Shown here: positions 1 to 11,108 of the stretch, in pieces
How positions within the stretch are numbered: the first letter of the stretch is position 1
Layout: every line of letters begins with the position of its first letter
Assembly: GCA_036785705.1 (NCBI GenBank)
Contig: JAWUZG010000001.1
Location: 6,386,001-6,450,000 of the forward strand
DNA length: 64,000 nt
From: Acanthornis magna
Lineage: Eukaryota > Chordata > Aves > Passeriformes > Acanthizidae
Direction: 5' to 3'
Notes under the pieces: model-generated
What the model saw: only the letters and a program-made list of their open reading frames with translations
Database searches by the model: none
Told to the model about the DNA's origin: nothing
Made by a program: the position numbers and the translations under genes

Positions 1-1661
1 TCCAATGTAGATCTTTCTAAATTTCTATGTACTATATTTCTAGCAGATTCTGAAAAGAATTTAACAAGCTTTACAAACTGGCTTAGGAAGAAGATTGCAT
101 ACGTTGTAAAGCCAATTTAAAAAGTGCAGATAAAAAAATTTAATTCATTTTATTCATTTAAACCTCTATTTAAAATACAGCAGTACATGCACTCTGTCTG
201 TTTTAACTCACTAGAGAGAACCCCGTAGCTAAGAGCAGAAAGTGATACCTGTATTGCCACAAGGTCAGACCCCTTGAACTGTTTCTCTGAACCATCTGAC
301 ACTGTGATCCTCTTGGGGAAGAAGGAGAGTCGGTATCTTGCTTTTGTACAGCAGTTTAGAGAGAAAACACACCATATATAAGTGTTCAGTAACATATGTC
401 TCTCTAATCTGTCTAGGTATTCATACTCCACTCATCACCATGGCACATGACTGCCTAGCAACAGTTGCATAAAGTGATGGAAAAAATTATATAAGCAGGT
501 TTGAGGACTGGTACTCTATTCCATTTTCCTTTCATTTATATTAGAACCTTGTAGGAAGTGTATATTTTATAATGTGGTAACTTATTTTTCTAATTTTTTA
601 CCATTTTATTTTCCCAAACCCATTCCCATGAGCCATTAGCAACAGAAAGCAGCACTTCCCAAAAAAAGATTCAGCCCTTTAGAACATTCAGATAGGAGTA
701 GGCTTTCTGAAAATGAGCAAAAACATCTTGAGGAATCCATTTTGTTAAATGTTTATCTATAATTTTTTATAAAACTAAGCAAAAAGCATGAACTGCTATA
801 GTTAAAGCTAAATGACCAATGCATGTACTCAATAGCTGGAGTAAATTTTCATTCCCTGTGAGGTTGGAAAATACATGCAACACAGACTGAGCAAGGGTTT
901 AAAGAGTAATAACAATGTCATTACATTCTTTATGATGGTCATCTGTAAAGCTGATGATCAAGTAGAGTGTTAAAGCTGTTAATGTTGGACACTTGGCTCT
1001 GTGTGGGCTCTGCTCCTTGAGCCCACCTGCAATGTGTATCTGTGCATGTGTGGATGCCTGTCTTCTAGGTGGTTTTTGAGGAGGGATTATTCTACATTAA
1101 TTTTATCTACCTTTGTCCATATTTCATCCATTGTTTTGGTGTTCTTTTAAGAGACCATTTAAAATTCATTTTGGAGCCAGGTATAATTTTATACATAGAT
1201 ATTTAATGAAAATTGTGCATTCAGATAATATGAAGCTGTGTATTGATGTGGGATTTGTTTACTTGCCCAAAGCTCTCTGGATGGAGGTAAAGTGAATTCT
1301 AAAAAATATTTTATTGTTTCTGACTATTTTTTTTTCAAACAATATGTCTGTATCAAAGCTGATTTAATCCTAATGGAAAAAAGAGGAGGGATAAAAAATT
1401 CCAAGAGGAAGGATAAGAAACCCTAAACAGTCGACTGTCTCTAAGTGGAATGTATGGTTTCTGATCACGTAGAACTTTTTACTGGATTGCACATTTATTT
1501 TTCAATTCAATGTGAAAAATGTGGTTTAACCCTATCTGAAATATTTCCTTTTTTTGTTGTTATTGTAGATTTTTGTGGGGGAGGGGATGTCAATTTTTTT
1601 GACATTTTTTGGTAGGGTTAGAAATTTTCCATATCAATTGTACTACATACTATTGCCTTGA

Positions 1662-1683
1662 TTTTTTTCTTTTTTTTTTTTTT
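1662..1683. repeat. poly(T) tract
   Basis: The run is 21 T with a single C interruption. It has no flanking retrotransposon body that I can recognise, so I treat it as simple low-complexity DNA. Confidence 0.9.
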
Positions 1684-2945
1684 GGCTTTCTTTCTACCTC
1701 TGCTTTTACTTACAATCATATCACAACATTTAGTTTAAAAATATAATATTTTAGTTCAAATCTTTGCAATGATTTTGGTATTAGTTTTTGTTTTTATTTA
1801 AGTCCTGCAGTTTTAAGTATCCTAAACATACTTGGGCATGAAGTAGGATCAGTAACTAAACAGAATTTAAACAGTCACAAAGACATTAATTTTCTTCAGT
1901 TGTTTTCATTGTTACCAGGTTGTATAAGGAGAACAATATATAATAATTTAAAATAAGGAAGATGACTATAATTCTTGTGGTGAATCTGGATAAGTTTTAC
2001 TTATACTTACAACAAAATTAATAGAAATTACTCTATTAAATCTTTGTTGATTACATGACAGTAAAGGAAGCTGTTGATTGAATTGAAGTATTCCCTGTGG
2101 TTTGCAGTCTAGACCCTGCTGTGTTGTAGTAGTGCATGAGAACCAGAATGCAACTTGGACCAGAAATTATTTATAAACAAGAATAAAGCTGCCATCACTG
2201 TGGGTAGTGATATGCAACAAAATCCTAAGATTTTTAATATCAGGAAAAATAGCTTTGAAACTGTACACTCTGTGTGAGCTTCAGGGGGAATATAAGGGTT
2301 ATATAAGTAAAGCAGAACAAACTAGAAAAAAATAAAGGTCCTAAATCTGATTATCAGCTGTTATAATAATCACGAGTTGTATAGAAATGAATTTTAAAAA
2401 ACTCCAACAAAATTCAATGCTTTTTTATATTTCTCAAACTATTAATTAAGAAGCCAACTCTTAACTGTGCTGAAGTAAAGCTAGAGGAGTTCTGTAAAAG
2501 AGGATGGACTTTAGTCTGGACTCAAATTGATCAGAGAGCAGATGCAAACAAACCTTGTTTAGTTATCATCTAAAAGCAATGAAAGTGTGAAGTATTTGCT
2601 TTGGTACAAAGAGTGCTTGGGGTGTTCCAGTGTTGGTAACACTCCAATTTCTGTGCAAATGGGCATTATTCACAATTTGTGTAATGAAATGAAGTTGGTA
2701 TAATTCCTGCAGTTCTGCCCCTAGCCACTAGTTCTGCCCACAGCTGCCACATAGACATTTGGGAAAGTTGTAAAGATCCTCAAATAGAAGGGTTATGGAA
2801 GTACAGGATACTGTTTCTCTCCATGGAATATTCTTAAACAAACTCCCACATTGTTTCTATCTTAGAGGAAGACTGTGTGCCTACAGTTCTGCTTTACTTT
2901 AAGGATTAAATGTAGTAATAGCAGTGATGCCCTGTGGGTTTTACC

Positions 2946-2972
2946 TTTTTTTTTTTTTTTCTCTTCTCTTTT
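2946..2972. repeat. poly(T)/pyrimidine tract
   Basis: A T run of about 15 is followed by CTCTTCTCTTTT. It is acceptor-like in composition, but the next AG is not followed by an open frame that I recognise. Confidence 0.8.
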
Positions 2973-5900
2973 ACATAAGGGACAGAACATAGAGGTAAAA
3001 CCCCTCTGCATGGGGAATAGTTTCCCAATAATTTAATTGAATGATATTCTACAATATGTTGGAGTGTTTTCTCATTAGTCCAGAAAGCTAGCCCGTCCAG
3101 TTTTTAACACAAGTAAATAATAAATTAATCTGCATAGCTAAAGATGTCAACTGCAGTCAGCCATCTGCGCCAGTATTGCTGTTGCTCAGCAACTGTAATT
3201 TACTACTATGTGAGGCCATGTGATGTTGGGTAGTCACTGGGCAGCCCAGCCCTGCTCTCACCAGACAGCTTAATCCTTTTCATGATTCGCTCAGTGCAGC
3301 ACAGATGAACTTTGTTAACCTTTTCTTTGCCACTGTCTGGATTTGTAGTTGAATTTTTTGTTAATCGTTCACGTGTTTCTGGTATATTAAATCTCAGTGA
3401 AGTTAATGAAAGCAATGCGTATTTGTTGCAGTGCTGCATGATGCAGTGCACTGAGCTCTGTTTAAAAGTCTTTTTCCTTGCCCTGTGCATGAGGCAGCTT
3501 AATCATATCCTTGGCTAGAAAAAGTAATTTTTAGATATCCTGAGATACTGACATTTAAAAAAAAGTCAAAAGATTATGTTCACTATTTTGCTTTATGATT
3601 CTAATTATGTAAGCTATAAAATAATAGTTCCCCAAACATTCATAATTCATATGCAAACTATAGATTTTTACATTGGTAATTTAAGCAGAGTAGTGGAGTA
3701 TGTTTTAAGATTGTGATAACTGCATAATATAATTCATCCAGTAGTGTTTAGTAGCTTTAGAATAACTAAGTAATATTTAAGAATAGTTTTTCAGGATGTC
3801 TATTTAAAAAGTTTGCTCCAGCATTGGTTTAGCACAAAGCTACATGGCTTGTAACCATTGCTGTGGTTTGTGGAATGGATACCCATGGACCATGCTTCTG
3901 ACTAGACTCTAGTCCTGTTTGTGAGCATCTTGAGTCAGTGTTCCCTGATAAACTCATCTGATACCTGAAAGGAAGGTAAATATGTATGTAGCAGTGATGA
4001 TCTATTTGCCTGAAATGAGGATCGGTTGCATACTGTGTACAATAGTTAAATGGTTAGTTCGGTGTAATTACTTTGAACAGCTGAGGTCTTATTCTTGGTA
4101 GGATGGTGTAGAAGAAAAAGCTTTGTCTCCTGTATTTTACAGACTTCTTTAGAAGATATTTTTACTTGTATGTTGACACACTAATTTAATTTGGTTTCTG
4201 ATAGTTATTTTTATTTGTTCATAACAGGATTTTCTGAATTAGATTCTTGTCTCTTACAGTATTCTACCCTACATGAAACTGCATAAAATCATGTGCTTGA
4301 GCACTTTATTTTTCATGTTTCTCTCATCATCTTGGCAAAAATGTCTGCTAAGAGCCAAATCTGGATTTGTCTCTGCTCTTTGAATTTGTCAGGGACCAAA
4401 TAAGTTGCTGTGTTTTCAGACTAGAAACTGATTTTGTTGATAAAGCTTTGGAGCTGACCAATGTCAGTAAAGTCCATTTACATATCTGTGGCAATCCAAA
4501 GGCCTTATAAATCTTTACATTTCTGTGGTAATATAAAGGGATGTTAATATTTTATGTATATCTTTAAGTTCCTTTTTATAGCAGCAAATGACTGGTCTAA
4601 ATGAGAATGACATCCATTCTCTTAGAGTGCAGCTCTGCTCTGCAAAATAACTGTTAAAATGGCTTCTGAGAGCCACATTCACATTGTGTGCCAGTAATTT
4701 TTATATGAAATATGTTCAATCTGCAAGTCAAAATTTATTTCTCATGTACATCTGGAAACATGGAATCAAGATATATTCTTTTCCTCCCCTCCATCATCTG
4801 CAGGGATAGAAATAAAGCATGCCAGGCAATGCACTTGCTGACAGCTGTCTTATTGCTTTGCATGGGTTTGTGTCATTAGAACGTGTCTGAACCCTTTTTG
4901 AAGAAAAGAATAGACACTGAATTACCTTCAATTGTGTTGGCTTTGTTTGGGATAGGGAGAAGGACTGAATTGTAGTTCATGATATCGGTGTTGACTGTTA
5001 ACTTGCCTTTCTCTATGCATTCACTATCTATGGAATGTAGTGTTATAATTTTCTTCAAAGTAATTCTCCATGGATGTTGCTAGCAAAATACTGAATAAAT
5101 TCATTTGGTGCTTCAAACTAGAAGAGTTGATGTTATGGTTGAGGAATACATGAAATACATTTTAATTACTTGTTTGTTGTTCTGAGGGCATATAGTTTCT
5201 ACAACAGTTAGAAAACAAAGCAGCAACTTGCTTTGTTCAAGACTTGAAATCTGAACAAAAATGTTGCATGAAATCTGTCAAATTTACTGTCCTAGTTATG
5301 GCACTTAATGGCATGAGTCTTGGAATGAAGAAAATCACTTACGGATTTCTTCTAGAAATAAGACCCAGCTCCCACCCCTATATACTGGTGTAAAAATAGA
5401 CAGCTTGGGTTTCTCAACATCAAAGAGGAATCTCCTTCACAGACAGGAACTGCTAAAGCTCACAAGTTCCTCTGGAAACTTTTGCTCTTTAATTCTACAT
5501 AAAGATATTAGATATGTGGAGAAAGAAACTAGGAAGTCACAGAACTACTGTCCAAGAACACCTTTAAGGATAGAGAGACATTTGTATTTTAGGTATCTAC
5601 AGCAGCAGTAAGTTTTACTTAATCTGTAATAATGTGTAAGAGCATCGGTATTTAATGGAGGCCTGTTCCCCTTAAAATTTATGGAAAATCTCTGTAATTC
5701 CAGTAGAACAAAAAGCAAGTGTTTGACAGAAGACTATATCACATAGCACATTTCATATTGAGCTCCTGCTGTTTCAATCACAGGAATATAGTTTGTGCAG
5801 TTTTGTATTTGTTTGAAGATGTGTGTAAGCTATAATGACTTGAGGGTTTTGGCACTTAATTCCTCCCACTAAAATGCATGGGAGGAATTTTATGTTTGAA

Positions 5901-6042
5901 CCAGAAAGATTTAAAAAATAATACAGTGAAGTGAAACTTCCTACATTTTCAATTTTGAAGTTCAGCTGTAGGAGTAGCAAATTCAGTTTTAGTTTTGGAG
6001 GCATCAGTTTCATACCAAGAATGCACATGTGTGCATATATGT

Positions 6043-6070
6043 GTATATATATATATATATTTTTTTTTTT
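6043..6070. repeat. (TA)n plus poly(T) microsatellite
   Basis: Alternating TA of about nine units runs directly into a run of T. A short TG/CA-rich lead-in (ATGTGTGCATATATGTG) precedes it. This is ordinary intronic simple sequence. Confidence 0.9.
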
Positions 6071-7103
6071 AATAAGGAAAAAGTAGTGGTTGAGGGTTAA
6101 GGTTACAGCTACTTCATTTGAGGCCTTAAAGGTGCCATAGTGACTTAAATTTAGCTCTCCTGGAATATAAATGAGAGCAGGTAGGCACCTGTTATTGCCC
6201 AGGTGTCAAAAAGAAGCAGAAGCACTGAATTCCTATGGCAAGTGCATTTTCCAAATATCTGTAAAAATTCTGTGGAAAAGGGAAAAAGTCATTCCTTGCT
6301 TAGGTCCATTTAAAAACTCCTCATGGGATCTTGTCTTTCTCCACTGTAGAGCGGAGCCCACCTCCCTAATGTAAGAATCTTAGTTACTTCGCCAAAGCCA
6401 GACAACTGTGACAGGCTGGTCTTTGATTACACTTAAGCCCTAGTAAACCCTTAAGGATTCATCCAGAAATGGTATTAGTATGTATCTAATTAAATTATGT
6501 TACTAATATCTAAAATCAAGTAAGGGAAGTGATCACTAATCAAACAAAATGGGAGTTAAGCCAAATGTAATCCTTGCTCAAGTCCTCTGTACAGGTCTGA
6601 ACTTGATTCCTTTCATAATTCAAAACAGTGCTTAAACATGTGTTCCAGGTTTTTTCCAGTTGTTTTCACTTTTTAACAGTCATTTGCTATATGGATTGCA
6701 AGTAGAGCAGAGAATTGTTTAAACAATCTAAAAAAATGGCACTGAAAATGGAAGATAAGAGCAACCTTATTATGAATGATAACTTTACAGCTGAGGCCAA
6801 AATTTGGCATGACATTGTGAAGCTGTTAGTAATAGTGAACTTATATTCCAGAGTATGTGTTTATACCATGTTTATCAGAATAATTGAAATAACTGTGTTC
6901 TAGGGAGCTGCATCCAACACTTAATTTTTGCTACTGCAAAAATACAAGGCTGGCAAGGCACACCAAAATAATGAATTCATTGCCTCAATCCATGACATCA
7001 GAGCTCTTTCCTTCCAGTGAACTCTGATATTATGCAGACAAAATCTTTCTTTGCATGTCGTGCCTCTAGATTTGTTCCATGGCGTATAGCAGAGATTTCA
7101 TAG

Positions 7104-7148
7104 TATTACAGAATCATACATGTTGTAAAAGATCTCTAAGATCATTGA
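7104..7148 (-). mobile_element. CR1 3'-tail fragment (short)
   Basis: The bases resemble the reverse complement of a CR1 3' end: an AGAATCATA-type start, then a GTTGTAAAAGATCTCTAAGATCATTGAG stretch that parallels the usual 'ggttggaaaagacctctaagatcatcgag'. Similarity fades after about 45 bases. The fragment is antisense to PCLO. It is short, so I hold the call loosely. Confidence 0.5.
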
Positions 7149-8357
7149 GACCTGAGTGAGGAACAGCATCCAGGAGTCTTCACCCTTGAGGGAAAAGAGA
7201 CTTATGTTGTGTGTTCTCCTACTTGTGGTTGCCTCTGTTGCAGTGGTGCCTGCAAATGCTGTAGCTGCTACCCTGCGTTTCACACACAGCCTAAAGAGCA
7301 GGAGAATAGCTACCAGTGACCTGCTTAAATATCTACTTGCAGGTGCAGGCCCATGGGACTCTGTCCCATATTGAATGGCATTTTTGCTGCCTATAATGTT
7401 TCTGCTAGTGATGGGAAGTGTGGAAAGAAGCACGTGACCACATGTTTTAGGCAATTTGATCCTTTCTCAGATTATGAAACTGGACTTTTCTGCCGTATTA
7501 GAAAATATGGTTTCTCTCTCATGCAATACTGTTTGGGAATGATAAAAAGATGTTTAGCAGTTGTGAGGTACTATAATTGATGAGAAACATGGGTAAATAC
7601 ATTACTTACCCTACTCCTTCTCCTCTGTGTGAAAAGAGGGGCCCGTTGTATACAGAGATACAGACCTTACAGACTTCTAATAACAAAGGAGTTTTGGGAA
7701 ACCTAATTATGGCTCTTGAAATACCATCAGGCAAGGCTTCTCACTGATTTTGGATGAAGACTGACCATCTCAAATTGGTGGTAAAGCACAAGTCTGTTTT
7801 ATACATGATGCCTGTTTATACACCTCTGTGCCTAATTCATTGGATGCATATATACTGCCAATACCTGAGCTCTCTAATTTAAACCATTACCAAAAGCATA
7901 AGCTGTGTGAAGAGCTTGATAGATGTATGTTTAAAGATAATTATGCATTTACTGTGTTTTAATACTGATTATTGTTTTCTGTCAGCAGACTTGATGTGTT
8001 AAACCATTTTAGCAGTATTTGTCATTATTCTGGCAAATCATTCCTGTAAATGAATCACTGCTGGGTCCCATGAAATTCCAATGCATTTTTTTTCATTCTC
8101 CTGGGTTTTTATCCTCCAACATTCAGCTGTGTGTAAACTGAATGTGAAACCATTAGAATCATGGGCTCAGTGATAGCTTGACTCACAGCAATGTGGAGAA
8201 GAATGAAAATAATCAACTGTGCATGTTAATTGCAAAACATTATTAGTGATATTTCTTCCTTTTTACACAGATGTTTGACATATTGCAACAAATCCTACAT
8301 TAGAATAACTTATTATTATGTTTATTTTATTAACTTTGTCTTATCTTAATTATAATG

Positions 8358-8376
8358 CCTTTTTTTTTTTTTTCAG
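8358..8376 (+). promoter_or_regulatory. PCLO: 3' splice acceptor of the PCLO exon
   Basis: An uninterrupted polypyrimidine tract (CC followed by about 14 T, then CAG) ends at the AG at 8375-8376. The next codon, ATC at 8377, opens the frame reading [10 protein letters not shown], which is the final part of Piccolo zinc finger 1. The protein match starts exactly at this AG, which fixes the exon start. Confidence 0.95.
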
Positions 8377-9759
8377 ATCAGTGAATGGCTCTGTTTAAAC
8401 TGCCAGATGCAAAGAGCATTAGGAGGTGACCTAGGACCAGGTCATGGTCCTGGGCCACAGCCACCCAAACAGAAGACACCCATTCCACCTTCAACAGCTA
8501 AACCAACTCCCCAGCCACAGCCTGTTCAAAAGAAGGATGTTACTCCAAAACCTGATCCTTCACAGTTAGCAGATTCGAAAAAACCTCCGCCACAAAAAAA
8601 GCAAACTCCCTTGCCTGGGTCTCCCCCTGTAAAATCAAAACAACCCCATGCAGAGCCCACTGAGACCCCCCAACAAGTAGATGCCACTCCAAAATCTGAT
8701 CAGGTCAAGCCAACACAGGCTGAAGATAAGCAAAAACAACCCAGTGTACAGAAGCCTACGGCAGACACTGTATCTACCTCTGCAGCACCAGAGCAGACAC
8801 AGGATTTGGCAGGTCCCAGACCACCAACTCAACAAAAAGTGACAGACGCCCCAAAGCCAGAGCTTGCAAAGCCATCACAGGACACACAACCAGCTGGGGA
8901 TAAACCGGATTCCAAACCTGTTCCACAAGTGTCCCGGCAGAAGTCAGATCCCAAGCTTGCGGCTCAGCCTGGGGCTAGACCAGACGCTAAAGCTCAAAAG
9001 CCTGTTGAGCCAACACAAACAAAAGATGAGCCTAAAAAGTTACCAACGAAACCAACCCCAAAGCCTGATACAAAACCAGCTCCCAAGGGCCCACAAGCAG
9101 GGGCAGGACCCAAGCCAGGGCCAGCACAGCTGGCACCTCAGCCCCAGCCACCTCAGAAAACTCCAGAGCAGCCAAGGCGTTTCAGCCTTAATCTGGGAGG
9201 CATCACTGACGCTCCAAAGCCTCAGCCTACAACACCACAAGAAACAGTTACTGGGAAACTCTTTGGATTTGGAGCTTCAATATTCAGCCAGGCCTCAAAT
9301 TTAATTTCCACAGCAGGTCAGCCAGGGTCTCAGACATCAGCCCCACCTCCGCCTGGTCCTGCAGCAAAGCAGCCCCAGCCTCCACCACAGCCTTCAGCCC
9401 CCAAAGAGGCTGGTCAGGCTCAGCCTCCTCCAAAAGCTGTTCCTGTAAAGAAAGAAGCCAAGCCTCTTACAACTGAAAAATCAGAACCATCGAAAGTGGA
9501 TAGTGTTTTAACTAAAGGATCTGATTCAGAAAAGAAACCTGGTTTGGCTAAAGACAGCAAGCCTCAGGCTGCTGAAGCTAAGAAACCTGATGGGCCGTCA
9601 GAACCAGAGAAAGCCAGCCAGCCTGAAATGTCTTGTCCCCTTTGTAAAACTGGACTAAATATTGGTTCTAAGGATCCCCCCAACTTTAATACCTGTACAG
9701 AATGCAAGAAAGTTGTGTGCAATCTCTGTGGATTTAACCCAATGCCGCACATAGCTGAG
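8377..9759 (+). CDS. PCLO: Piccolo (PCLO) internal exon: end of zinc finger 1, proline/glutamine-rich linker, start of zinc finger 2
   Basis: Piccolo is a very large scaffold of the presynaptic cytomatrix at the active zone. Its two N-terminal zinc fingers are known to bind the prenylated Rab acceptor PRA1, and its proline/glutamine-rich region binds the SH3 protein Abp1. This exon is 461 uninterrupted codons, phase 0 at both ends. Exon residues 1-10 ([10 protein letters not shown]) give the last Cys pair, C6 and C9, of finger 1. Residues about 20-265 are a low-complexity Pro/Gln/Lys linker with many PKP and PxxP units. Residues 267-311 hold the conserved RRFSLNLG...[13 protein letters not shown] segment, diagnostic of Piccolo rather than its paralogue Bassoon. 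Residues 312-415 are a second Pro/Lys-rich linker. Finger 2 supplies C420, C423, C440, C443, C448 and C451 (CPLC...NTCTEC...CNLCGFNP). Its last pair must be in the next exon. The start codon is upstream of the window, and the ATG at 8407 is an internal Met. Frame-reading past the donor would stop at 9829-9831. Confidence 0.96.
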
Positions 9760-9765
9760 GTAAGG
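9757..9765 (+). promoter_or_regulatory. PCLO: 5' splice donor of the PCLO exon
   Basis: GAG|GTAAGG is a near-consensus donor. The codon GAG at 9757-9759 is the Glu of N-P-M-P-H-I-A-E, the point where finger 2 is interrupted. Beyond it the frame reads non-homologous residues for 23 codons and then hits TAG at 9829-9831. This supports splicing here rather than continued coding. Confidence 0.93.
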
Positions 9766-11072
9766 CGATGGAGTCTGTACTCACCCTGTATTCCTATCTG
9801 CAGGCTCCCTGTGCTGGGGAGACGTAAATAGCTGATTTTTAGCTATTGAATTTTTAAGAAAGTTTCTTGAGAATTTCATCATCTGAGATCTTTTAAAATG
9901 AAATGTCTGTGTTGTTTGAAACTTAGTCACTTGTCAGATAGAACTCCTGATAAATCTTTGGCATATTAAGTTGGTCTGGTATAGGTGGTTGCTAGGGCTT
10001 TGAGACATAAGCAGATATGGTTATGAACTCCTCTGGAATTGGTGCTACTACGACACGGCAAACAACGGTACTTTCAGTCTGTTGCAGGATAAGCTTCTTT
10101 TTCATATATTTCAGTGTTGTCTTCTAATGTGTGCTACTTTAAGCAGTGCCTCTGATTCAAAAAAATATTGAATGAAGGAATGTGTTAATGCTTAGTTATT
10201 GCCCTTCTCTCCTGTTTAATATATCCCTAAATTTATTCCATTAATCTCATTCTGGCTCTGGGGTCTTTGCATATGCTGATGTGCTCATTAGGGAGATTGA
10301 AGTTTGAGTGATACATGTGTGGTGAAAGATGTAATTTTTTGTCATGAACAATGCAAGACTCACTAAGTTACTTCATTCATTAAAGACTGTCACTTTGAAA
10401 GTGCTTTTTCTGTGATTGCCTGAGACAGCTACTTATATTTAAAGGAATTACACAGCTTATTTTCAACAGTTTCTTCACATTGAATGTTTTTATTCACTTC
10501 CTTTATCCATGTAAATTTTTTTGAGAAGGGGAGTGGAAACTTTATACTTGTTTAACAGAAAGGTGGAAGCACATCTTACTTGCCCTATGAATTTGGCAAG
10601 TTTAATTCAATAAAAGCAGGCCACCTAAAAATATTTTGAGCATTTGAAATGTTTAAGTTGGTCTGTGCTGCACTTGAGGACTGTGGCTGTCAATGTTCTG
10701 CCTTGAAATCTGATTTAATGACTCCCAGGGTTAAGGATATCACATCTCTGCCTTAAGGTGAGAATAAATGTTGGAAGAATTAGCACATTGCAGGGAAAAT
10801 ACTGCTTATGTTGTTTGCATATGCCTTTTTTTGTGGATTATTTTCTGAAATATACTATCATTTGAGAGATTTGATCTTTGTCCCACTATAATGAGCACAT
10901 TTTATCCAACACATGAATATGTTGTCTTATGTGTTTGTAGTCATTTAGGTCAGAAAGAAAGGTCTGAAAACGCAGGAAGATTGATCAGTGATTGAAAATT
11001 GGGATTCAATTGATTTTTAACGTTGTTTATGCACTGAATACCATCAAACACACATACTCTTTCATCATTGTG

Positions 11073-11108
11073 CAGTTGTGTGTATACACACACACACATA
11101 CACACACA
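11073..11108. repeat. (CA)n microsatellite with a TG lead-in
   Basis: GTTGTGTGTATA is followed by two CA runs separated by TA. The TG half is partly complementary to the CA half, so a short hairpin is possible. It is otherwise a simple dinucleotide repeat. Confidence 0.9.

Larger units (their letters stand above)
1..8376 (+). other. PCLO: PCLO upstream intron (3' part)
   Basis: This is AT-rich non-coding sequence leading into the exon acceptor at 8376. Open frames here are short (under 120 codons) and resemble no protein I know. I looked for the preceding PCLO exon, which should carry the first six cysteines of zinc finger 1, and did not see it, so it should lie upstream of the window. Recognisable content is limited to T tracts near 1662-1683 and 2946-2972, the TA/T microsatellite near 6043-6070, and a short CR1 tail near 7104-7148. 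The intron assignment is inferred from the exon's strand and its splice sites. Confidence 0.85.

Noticed and set aside
8407..8409. ATG at 8407 as a gene start
   Set aside because: Coding similarity to Piccolo extends ten codons upstream to the splice acceptor, so this Met is internal.
8864..9304. 146-codon open frame in another frame across the PCLO exon
   Set aside because: It is a shadow of the Pro/Gln/Lys-rich coding frame, whose codon use is poor in out-of-frame stops. The Piccolo frame explains the region fully.
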